Below are positions 59,301-64,000 of a stretch of 64,000 bases of DNA, in pieces. The position numbers and the translations under genes were made by a program. Origin of the DNA: Alligator mississippiensis (taxonomy: Eukaryota > Chordata > Crocodylia > Alligatoridae); NCBI RefSeq assembly GCF_030867095.1, contig NC_081829.1:54764491-54828490 (forward strand), written 5' to 3'. A model generated the notes under the pieces. The model ran no database searches and was not told the origin of the DNA. It saw only the letters and a list, made by a program, of their open reading frames with translations. Every line of letters starts with the position of its first letter. Positions within the stretch are counted from its first letter, which is position 1.

Positions 59301-62300
59301 TCCAGAGAAGAGCCACGCGCATGATCAGAGGTCAGGGAAGCAGACCCTACGATGACAGGCTGAGAGCCCTGGGGCTCTTCAGCCTGGAAAAGCTCAGGCT
59401 CAGGGGTGATCTGATGGCCACCTATAAGTTTATCAGGGGTGACCACCAGTATCTGGGGGAACATTTGTTCACCAGAGCGCCCCAAGGGATGACGACTAGG
59501 TCGAATGGTCATAAACTACTACAAGACCGTTTCAGGCTGGACATAAGGAAGAATTTCTTTACTGTCCGAGCCCCCAAGGTCTGGAACAGCCTGCCACCCG
59601 AGGTGGTTCAAGCGCCTACATTGAACACCTTCAAGAGCAAACTGGATGCTCATCTTGCTGGGATCCTACGAACCCAGCTGACTTCCTGCCCTTTGGGCAG
59701 GGGGCTAGACTCGATGATCTTCCGAGGTCCCTTCCAGCCCTAATGTCTATGACTCTAGGATTTCATAGATTTCATGTTATTACACGAGAATCTGAGCTTC
59801 CATTTTTCAAAAGAAGTCTGTAGATCTCCAGTAGTGGTTGGCACCCCAGAAAGCCCTACTTCATGAAGTGTGTTGTGCCCGGACAGTTGAAATTAATCAA
59901 GCCCTTGGACTGAGGAAGGGGTCTGAGTTTTCTTTTAGAAGTTGGGGGGGCGGGAGGGGGCGGGATGATACATGGAATTCTTTCAATACTATTGAAGCTG
60001 TCAGTAGAGATGGAGACTGTTTATTTAAGTTTTGAATTCACTGGAAAAAATTAACAGAGTTAAGGCTGCCTAGTGGGATCTCAGCTATATTTATAGTGTC
60101 AGATGGAGCTGCATTACCTAGTGGAGGGATTACCTAGAGCATCAGGGTAAAATGTGATTACAGAGGGATATGTATTTTACAACTTGAAGCTGGAGTGCTT
60201 GCATCTAGGTAACTCCCACTAGCTACTGCCAGTTACAGGGGTAGATTAACACCATGCCTGTGTATATCTTAACACTGTATTTCCTAGTTTTCAGAAGTCT
60301 GACTTTTGCCGAACCCAACTTTCTGGAACAGCACAGGTTACCCTCAGGCAACTTTAACTCTACTTGAGCAGGTGGTTTGTCACTAAATTTCCTGTGTTTT
60401 TTTTAGTGGAAAGTGGAACACTGTAAAAGCAAGCAATCGTTTATGCAGTTATAGCTGTCATGTTGGTTTGCAGATGAGTCACTGCGCTGGCTAGAAAAAA
60501 AGGATGTGCTTTAATTCTTAAGTTCTCCTGCTCCTTCCTGCCCACTTTGTTAGAGACAAAAGGAAATTAAGACCACATATGGGAATTTCTAGCTGCTAGC
60601 AAAACTAGTCAGAATATTCACAGGTATGGTTCAGAGTCCTAAAATCCTGATAGTTTTATTACACAGTGGCTGGATAATTTTAAGCACCTGAGAGAAGACT
60701 GGTATGTCTTACTCCACCATTCCACTCTCACCTACCCCCACCATTTCTAGCTAACCCCTTCTTTTCCATCTCATTTTGCCTTTAGCATTTACAAGCTAGG
60801 ATCATACACTTCCTTAGTCACACAGCTGGAGCTGTGAAATGAACCAGTTTCCTGGTCTTTAGATATTTAATTTGTATTACCCTTCCCCATTCTAGCTCAC
60901 TTGGGGGCAACAAGAATGAGTAAGATCTTTCCCCAGGTGGAAAAATCTCCCCAGATTTCAGCACATGCACAAGAGAGGGGGAAGTAGAGCAGACAGATCC
61001 TTGGCAACAATGTCCCTCACTCACAGCTGCCCACGCTATTACCACCCAGTGTCCTACCAGTTTCTCCCTGTTCCCCTGATCCTCACTTCCACCTGACCCA
61101 AGCCCCTCAAAATCCTCTGTGCTCCACCCTATCCTCATTCATCTCACTCCACAAAATCCTTCCTCTCCTCCCCAAAAATCTTTGTATATACAACCTATTT
61201 TTCTTTTGCAGAGTTTAAGCATTTGCTTATGTACTGAATTACATTTTCCTAAAATAAAATAAAAACCACCTTTTTTAAAGAGCATTTTTCTTCCTTTTCC
61301 CCTTTCCAAGTTTTCACAAGGGACAGTTCAAGATCACACTGGCTAGCTAGAAAACCTCTAAAAGATCTGTCCACAACTACACAGCATAAGCATCTGACAT
61401 GCATTAACCTCATGCCAATATGCTTGGGTGAATACTGTGTAGTCACTACCACTTTCCTGAAGGAGTGGCAAGTGCCATGCTTAGATATGGGTAAATGTTG
61501 AGTGAGACTAGAGCCATGGCTTTATTCCCTAGATTTCTGCAAAATCTAAAGGAGTTTTGGGGGCAGCAGGAAGGAGTTCAATATTATCGTCTCTATTATT
61601 CCCAAATGTGGCTCACTAACTCTCCCTGAAACCACCTGCAACACACCAATTTCCAAGGCAACTGAATTTCAGGGAGCTTAAAATTGAGCTTTAACCAAAC
61701 TTGAACAGCAGAGCTTGTACACTTCAAAAAACATAAAGAGTTCCCACAAGCACCTCTACAGATATTCTCCTTCCTAATCCAGTGAGACTCCCTCTGGTAA
61801 CAATAAGGTAGTGAATTTGCCACTCCTGGCTGCTAGTGAGACTGATAACAGAACACCAGTTAGGAACAACTGTTCAGAATATTATAATGATTTGTATGGC
61901 TGGCTGCACTGGGAATGGAACCAAAGCTACCAGGGCGATCAGAGGGTAAAAATGTTTATTGCTTATTAACTTGGCCTAACTGGGAACCAGCCACATACAG
62001 GACAACAGGATGTGGAAGATCCTGAGATACCTACTCTTCCTCTTCTTCACTTTTGGGAAAAGAAGCCTGTATCTTTGATGAGTTTTGGAAAAACCGCAGG
62101 AATTAGCAGTCATTGTTCCTCAGGTCACTCTGGCTCCCTGGCTTCTTTTCAGAGAGCATTATGGGACCATCCTACTACTGTGTGCTTTAGCAAATTACTG
62201 TTCTTGCTTTCTTGCTCTCATTTACTGTTTCTCAACCCGTTTTGACCCAAGGTGCCCCTGGTTAGAACCAAAGCCCCCTCAGAAAATGCCACCTCTTGGT

Positions 62301-62652
62301 TTTCACTTTTTTTTCCACAAGAGAAAAACAGCAACCACCATTCTCATCTTGCAGAGACTGGAAGCCCCCGGCAGGGCCATGTGGGTTTGACACTGTGGTC
62401 CCTATTTGAAATCCCCGGGGTCATTTTGTGCATCATGCTTGGCACCTCACAGAGGGGCAGCAGCGCACGGGGCCTGCCCAGGGAGCCGCGGACACATGGC
62501 GAAGCAGCGCCCGTCGAGGTGCCCTTGCCCGGCCCTGAGGAGAGCAGGAAGCCGGAGGCAGCACTTACACCATGGAGCAGGCAGACCGCGGCCGGGTTCC
62601 CGCCGAACGGCTCCGCCGTGAAGGCATCGACGATGAACACCGCCACCCGCAT
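32214..62652 (-). CDS. PBLD: PBLD, PhzF-like isomerase-family protein (MAWBP), 9 coding exons
   Basis: Coding exons, in order: 62652-62569, 54459-54360, 50044-49946, 41954-41845, 41764-41735, 39827-39739, 39130-38952, 36419-36357, 32326-32214. All junctions are GT/AG, and the 867 bases encode 288 residues plus stop, the same length as human PBLD. The protein belongs to the PhzF fold family (two similar half-barrels); in bacteria PhzF is an isomerase of phenazine synthesis. The vertebrate substrate is unknown, and human PBLD (MAWBP) binds MAWD/STRAP and dampens TGF-beta signalling. Visible family marks are GNPAAVCLL (18-26), MNLSETAF with the presumed catalytic Glu46, [16 protein letters not shown] (70-85), [19 protein letters not shown] (216-234) and [10 protein letters not shown] (252-261). 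ATG 62,652 sits in a perfect GCCGCCATG context and matches the human start; an in-frame ATG 90 bases upstream is less likely. The introns are full of mobile elements but the frame is intact. Confidence 0.95.
33487..33744. mobile_element. Short TIR element (MITE), TCTACATGA family, copy 2
   Basis: This 258-bp element in PBLD intron 8 has ends GGGCTTGTCTACACAA and, reversed, GGGTGCATCTACATGA. The interior has repeated TGCACAGTAG / ACTACTGCACAG words that pair with each other. It is the same family as 5,173-5,306 but longer. Confidence 0.65.
34014..34177. repeat. 41-bp minisatellite, about four copies
   Basis: Four consecutive 41-base units can be aligned from 34,014, each opening TACC(T/C)..ATCAG or a variant and containing a CCTTGGCC/CCTCAGCC core. 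They are diverged from each other. The overlapping ORFs are products of the repeat. It lies in PBLD intron 8. Confidence 0.7.
34680..35190. repeat. GC-rich repeat-like block in PBLD intron 8
   Basis: GC-rich sequence with G-runs and C-runs (GGGGGTGCACGGGGGTGCAT region near 34,820-34,850 and its C-rich echo near 34,860). The style matches decayed DNA transposon bodies elsewhere in the window, but I found no clear ends. ORFs here are compositional. Confidence 0.35.
35240..35819 (+). mobile_element. Tigger/pogo-like DNA transposon remnant
   Basis: This 580-bp element has inverted ends CAGGCAGTCC and GGACTGCCTT, flanked by TA dinucleotides (35,238-35,239 and 35,820-35,821), as for Tc1/mariner-pogo elements. 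Subterminal ACTTACAAC / GTTACAATG words repeat in both halves. Inside, a plus-strand frame at 35,438-35,587 reads as a Ser-Pro-Lys-rich tail ([20 protein letters not shown] then [13 protein letters not shown]) and stops at TGA. It could be the C-terminal end of a transposase, but I cannot match it to a family. Upstream the frame is closed by a TAA. Confidence 0.7.
36357..36419 (-). CDS. PBLD: PBLD coding exon 8
   Basis: 63 bases encoding the rest of the GSAH motif ([20 protein letters not shown]). The acceptor is TCTTTTAAG and the donor GTAAGA. Confidence 0.93.
37005..37306. mobile_element. hAT-like MITE in PBLD intron 7
   Basis: The right end, read in reverse, begins CAGGGGTCAGCAACCCCCAG; the left end AAGGGTTAGGCAAC is a decayed match. 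The interior is GC-rich. I saw no clear 8-bp duplication, so the left boundary may be off by a few bases. Confidence 0.6.
38952..39130 (-). CDS. PBLD: PBLD coding exon 7
   Basis: 179 bases, completing Arg171 then [13 protein letters not shown]..., [11 protein letters not shown], and [19 protein letters not shown] plus one base. The donor is GTGTGT. It is the longest coding exon and starts the conserved C-terminal half-barrel motif. Confidence 0.95.
39739..39827 (-). CDS. PBLD: PBLD coding exon 6
   Basis: 89 bases encoding [20 protein letters not shown] to ...SDTYE plus two bases. The acceptor is TTTTACCAG and the donor GTAAAT. Confidence 0.94.
40295..41345 (-). mobile_element. CR1 LINE, 3' fragment, minus strand, PBLD intron 5
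   Basis: Read on the minus strand it begins in RT near [12 protein letters not shown] (about 41,270). It continues through [58 protein letters not shown] and [12 protein letters not shown], and ends with a CR1 tail at 40,295 (reverse of TTCATAGATTGTAAGGCC). It has several frameshifts. It sits in the intron between exons 5 and 6 without touching splice sites. Confidence 0.88.
41735..41764 (-). CDS. PBLD: PBLD coding exon 5 (30-bp microexon)
   Basis: Ten codons, [10 protein letters not shown], matching human DFHEVEDLIK. It has acceptor TTCTTCTAG and donor GTAATT. It is separated from exon 4 by an intron of only 80 bases. Confidence 0.9.
41845..41954 (-). CDS. PBLD: PBLD coding exon 4
   Basis: 110 bases encoding [20 protein letters not shown] to ...LYSTYPQ. 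The acceptor is TTTCTTTAG and the donor CAG/GTCAGA. It matches human [18 protein letters not shown] closely. Confidence 0.95.
42670..43560 (+). repeat. 5' LTR of the gypsy element
   Basis: 891 bases, TGTCGCAGGG to GCCTGTTACA. A TATA box (TATAAAA, 42,814-42,820) lies about 150 bases in. Internal GC-rich repeats of a CTAGGGAGGGGCATTTC unit occur near 43,190 and 43,260. Confidence 0.92.
43562..43579 (+). other. Primer-binding site, tRNA-Gly type
   Basis: Eighteen bases starting two bases after the 5' LTR (TGGTGCATTGGCCGGGAA) are an exact complement to the CCA-bearing 3' end of vertebrate tRNA-Gly(GCC), from my knowledge of that tRNA. Confidence 0.85.
43840..46970 (+). pseudogene. Gypsy pol region: protease, integrase, RT, RNase H
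   Basis: Fossil coding region. Approximate parts: retroviral-type protease near 43,880-44,200 (MLDSGS); integrase near 44,500-45,350 with an HHCC zinc-binding start, DDE-core marks ([22 protein letters not shown]) and a C-terminal part; reverse transcriptase near 45,700-46,500 ([16 protein letters not shown]); RNase H near 46,560-46,950 ([18 protein letters not shown]). Only about 350 non-coding bases separate RNase H from the 3' LTR, so there is no second integrase. I did not recognise a capsid domain. Confidence 0.88.
47301..47314 (+). other. Polypurine tract of the gypsy element
   Basis: A G-rich purine run ends at the 3' LTR start, the usual site for plus-strand priming. Confidence 0.7.
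47315..48320 (+). repeat. 3' LTR of the gypsy element
   Basis: 1,006 bases, closely alike to the 5' LTR. It is about 115 bases longer because a GCGCAACCTACTTATAGGG-containing segment occurs twice (near 47,745 and 47,935), which suggests copy-number change of an internal LTR repeat. Confidence 0.92.
49133..49241. repeat. Imperfect inverted repeat (stem-loop)
   Basis: Left arm 49,133-49,159 contains GGAGTTTTGGTGAGCTGTTG-type sequence, and right arm 49,195-49,241 contains its complement CAACAGCTCACCAAAACTCC. The outer part of the right arm also holds an inner self-complementary pair (TTAAGTGGC/GCCACTTAA). It lies at the right edge of the hAT-like block, close to where the CR1 resumes. Confidence 0.7.
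49946..50044 (-). CDS. PBLD: PBLD coding exon 3
   Basis: 99 bases encoding [20 protein letters not shown] and onward to ...VLFNIQ. The donor is GTATTA. The acceptor follows a long CT microsatellite on the coding strand, which serves as the pyrimidine tract. Confidence 0.94.
50053..50075. repeat. GA microsatellite forming the exon 3 pyrimidine tract
   Basis: A (GA)n run of about 11 units on the plus strand. On the PBLD coding strand it is (CT)n, ending about nine bases before the exon 3 acceptor at 50,045/50,044. Confidence 0.9.
50406..52003 (-). mobile_element. Solo LTR related to the gypsy family
   Basis: A 1,598-bp segment bounded by TGT...ACA and flanked by the 5-bp duplication CTAAG (50,401-50,405 and 52,004-52,008). 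Its plus-strand start (50,406-50,600: GCCTGCC/CCTGCCACG, TTAATTAATTAA, GGGAGGCTGCCCATT, GGGGGCGCT) matches the reverse complement of the gypsy LTR 3' part at 48,130-48,320, so it is a minus-strand relative, clearly older and longer. No internal region is present: a solo LTR left by recombination. It lies in PBLD intron 2. Confidence 0.82.
52077..52523. mobile_element. hAT-type non-autonomous element with 8-bp duplication
   Basis: 447 bases with CAGGGGGTGTCACC and, reversed, CAGGGATTTTCAACC ends. Flanks are TCCTATGT (52,069-52,076) and CCCTATGT (52,524-52,531), an 8-bp duplication with one mismatch. The GC-rich interior gives spurious ORFs on both strands. Confidence 0.8.
54360..54459 (-). CDS. 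PBLD: PBLD coding exon 2
   Basis: 100 bases, from [20 protein letters not shown] to ...DTKDDFTK plus one base. The acceptor is CAATTTTAG and the donor GTAAAT. It carries the presumed catalytic Glu (LSETAF). Confidence 0.95.
55856..56759 (+). pseudogene. CR1 ORF1 (zinc/coiled-coil region and esterase domain)
   Basis: The N-terminal piece reads [20 protein letters not shown]..., a cysteine pair followed by a leucine heptad coiled coil. After one frameshift the frame at 56,088-56,759 carries the CR1 esterase-like domain with [12 protein letters not shown] (GTND block), [11 protein letters not shown] and [20 protein letters not shown] (DxLHLS block), ending in a TAA. ORF1 proteins of CR1 bind nucleic acid and are needed for retrotransposition. 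The frameshift inactivates this copy. Confidence 0.8.
56876..59743 (+). pseudogene. CR1 ORF2 (endonuclease and reverse transcriptase)
   Basis: The endonuclease half is at 56,876-57,646: [30 protein letters not shown] (catalytic Glu), [37 protein letters not shown] and [13 protein letters not shown] follows at 57,688-58,626 ([54 protein letters not shown]) and 58,589-59,236 ([20 protein letters not shown], active site [10 protein letters not shown]). The C-terminal part, 59,282-59,743, contains [15 protein letters not shown] and [23 protein letters not shown]2 nicks DNA and copies the RNA at the nick. Two frameshifts and one stop break it. Confidence 0.85.
59758..62439. other. PBLD intron 1, right part, nothing recognised
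   Basis: Ordinary intron sequence between the CR1 and the CpG island. I see no coding exon or bounded repeat here. Confidence 0.4.
62569..62652 (-). CDS. PBLD: PBLD coding exon 1
   Basis: 84 bases, codons 1-28, beginning [19 protein letters not shown] and ending ...CLLHG at a GTAAGT donor. It lies inside the CpG island. It has the same length and phase as human exon 1 coding sequence (28 codons). Confidence 0.95.
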
Positions 62653-62999
62653 GGCGGCCGCAACTGGCCAGGAGCGCGAGGCCTCCCGCCCTCCTCCCTG
62701 CCCCGGGTTAAAGATTCCCCGCGCGGGGGCGGAGGCGCGCAAGTCGCACAGATGCGTAGAGAGCTAAGCCAACTACTGAAAGCTCCCGCGGCCACGAGGA
62801 GGCGGAGTATCAGGCGCGGGGCGGGGCCAGAGGGCGGAAACCCCGGTAACGTCCATCGCGACAGCCGCGCCCACCGAGACTGACAGCAGTAGGGCGTCCA
62901 ATGGCAAGCTGCGTGCATGCGCTCTCGCTGCTGTAGTCCAACTGCGCATGCGTCCGGACTCCGCGTCTTTCCGTCACGCATGTGCCCCCCCGCCCAATT

Positions 63000-63169
63000 T
63001 GGGCGTGAGTGGCGGTTCTTGCGCAGCGAGTATCGCGAGACTTGTGCCTGGAGACGCCATCCCGCCCGTCGCCGTTGCGCAGGTCGCTAACCCGCCGAGC
63101 GGCGAGGAGCCTCCCCGCCCCGCCGAGCTCGCCGGGGTTGTGCGTCCACAGGCGCGGGAGGGTTTGCCG
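63000..63169 (+). other. HNRNPH3: Probable HNRNPH3 first (non-coding) exon
   Basis: A plus-strand splice donor, GTGAGT, occurs at 63,170-63,175 in the CpG island just downstream of the TCGCGAGA motif. Human HNRNPH3 begins with a 5'-UTR exon divergent from PBLD, and its coding start MDWVMKHNG is in a later exon that is not in this window. The call rests on synteny and the donor; the 5' edge is a guess. Confidence 0.4.
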
Positions 63170-64000
63170 GTGAGTAGGGGGAGGCGGGCCCGAGCTAGCC
63201 GTAGCCCGGCCCAGCCCGCCCGGGACGAGGCGGCTGCAGCAGCTTGGGCCCGGCACGAGCGGCGGTTCGGGGGAAGGCTGCTGCGCGGGGCCTGACTCCG
63301 GGCCGCGGCCGCCATCTTGCGTGGAGGAGCTGGCGGTGGGGAGCAGGGTGGCGGCCGGATGGCGGAGGCGCCGCCGTGGCTTAGGAAGCCGGGATTGGGC
63401 GAGCGCGGGGCTTCCCGAGCCTCGGGGGCGGTGCCCGCACAGCGGCGGGAAATGGCGGCTGAAGCCTTTGTCTCCCTTCTTCGCGACGCGGAGGCTTCTG
63501 GCGCTGCCGTTGGAGGTGGGAGCGGCCCCCGTGGGCGGGAGCGGCGCCTCCACTGCCCCCGATTGACAAAGACGGCTAGTCCCCGCGGGAAGGGGCCGCG
63601 CGGCCCATTGTGAGGTCGCGCGGGACGCGGCGGCGCATGCGCCGGTCGCACCTGCCTGTTGGCGGGGCCGGGGCCGCCCGCGCCGATCGACATCGGGTTG
63701 CTCGAGTGGCCGCTGCGGCTCCCGCACTGCGGGCCGGGGCCGGACCTGGCGGGTGAAGCTGCGGGAACGGGACAGTAACTAGGCGCAGACCTCTGAAAAG
63801 CCGCGCTGCTCGTGCTCCGAACTGTGCCCCTTCGTACCTCAGAGCCCTGCACTTGCTCGTTGTGCGGGATGTGTAGGGCCCACTCCCATGTGTGGTGGGA
63901 ATTGCAGCGAGCCTGGGAACTTTGAATCGTGTCCAAATAGCAGCCAAAGGGAAGGGTGGCCTTTATAGGGACCCGGCTGCAAGTCTTGATCCCAGCTCAG

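Larger units (their letters stand above)
55640..59757 (+). mobile_element. Near-complete CR1 LINE in PBLD intron 1
   Basis: A 4.1-kb CR1 carrying most of ORF1, all of the ORF2 domains and the 3' end (GATGATCTTCCGAGGTCCC, then TGTCTATGACTC). It is the best preserved LINE of the window. Lesions I see are one frameshift in ORF1 (about 56,010-56,050), a frameshift after the endonuclease (about 57,590), an extra A in the A-run at 58,613, and a TAG at 59,236. The start is approximate; the 5' UTR was not recognised, so it may be slightly 5'-truncated. Confidence 0.9.
62440..63830. promoter_or_regulatory. CpG island, bidirectional PBLD / HNRNPH3 promoter
   Basis: The base composition changes abruptly to GC-rich with dense CpG. 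TATA-less housekeeping promoter motifs are present: CCAAT (62,890s), the NRF1 site TGCGCATGCG (62,943-62,952) and a perfect GCGCATGCGC palindrome (63,633-63,642), TCGCGAGA (63,033-63,040), and the YY1-type GCCATCTTG (63,311-63,319). A ZNF143-like TGGGAATTGCAGC lies just outside at 63,896-63,908. PBLD is read leftwards from here. In human, HNRNPH3 starts divergently from the same place, so this should be a shared promoter. Long ORFs across the island on both strands are by-products of GC content. Confidence 0.8.

Noticed and set aside
62653-62742. Possible 30-residue N-terminal extension of PBLD from an upstream in-frame ATG
   Set aside because: The ATG at 62,652 has a perfect Kozak context and matches the human start; the upstream residues are compositional.
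62810-63936. Long GC-rich ORFs on both strands in the CpG island (98 to 320 codons)
   Set aside because: They overlap in several frames, are Arg/Pro/Ala/Gly-rich with no domain, and lie in a promoter island where stop codons are rare by composition.
1-64000. CRISPR arrays, bacterial operons or phage genes
   Set aside because: Spliced host genes, a CpG island, CR1 LINEs and hAT elements show vertebrate nuclear DNA; no regularly spaced short repeats were seen.

Overview
This is vertebrate nuclear DNA, most likely from a reptile. A crocodilian is my best guess and a turtle is not excluded. The reasons are many chicken-repeat-1 (CR1) LINE copies of reptilian type, a near-complete CR1 with both ORFs, many short hAT-like elements, and a gene order that is conserved across tetrapods.

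Three host loci can be read. (1) ATOH7 (atonal bHLH transcription factor 7) is an intact single-exon gene on the minus strand at 7,833-8,288, with a TATA box and paired E-boxes about 0.55 kb upstream. (2) PBLD (PhzF-like / MAWBP) is on the minus strand. I could place all nine coding exons between 62,652 and 32,214; with GT/AG junctions they give an unbroken 288-codon frame. (3) A GC-rich CpG island at about 62.4-63.8 kb holds the PBLD start and probably a divergent promoter for HNRNPH3. Its plus-strand first non-coding exon seems to end at a donor at 63,170. The order ATOH7(-), PBLD(-), HNRNPH3(+) matches the human chromosome 10q21.3 order.

The rest is intergenic and intronic DNA, heavily remodelled by mobile elements. 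At 1.5-5.3 kb a CR1 sits inside a CR1, beside a hAT MITE that landed on the edge of another MITE. At 17.8-20.8 kb there is a CR1 with its 5' part but no 3' end. At 23.4-23.8 kb there is a non-autonomous Helitron. Introns of PBLD hold a Tigger-like element, several hAT MITEs and a minus-strand CR1. Intron 3 has a three-level nest (CR1, then hAT-like DNA, then a young Ty3/gypsy LTR element). Intron 2 holds a solo LTR related to that gypsy family, and intron 1 an almost complete CR1.

The most unusual item is the gypsy element at 42,670-48,320. Its integrase lies upstream of reverse transcriptase, the Copia-like order known from the Gmr1 lineage. The most functionally interesting non-coding items are the ATOH7 proximal promoter, a TAAT/E-box-rich stretch about 21.5 kb upstream of ATOH7 that is a candidate distal retinal enhancer, and the divergent PBLD/HNRNPH3 promoter. 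All repeat family names and conservation claims come from recognition by eye, not from a search.
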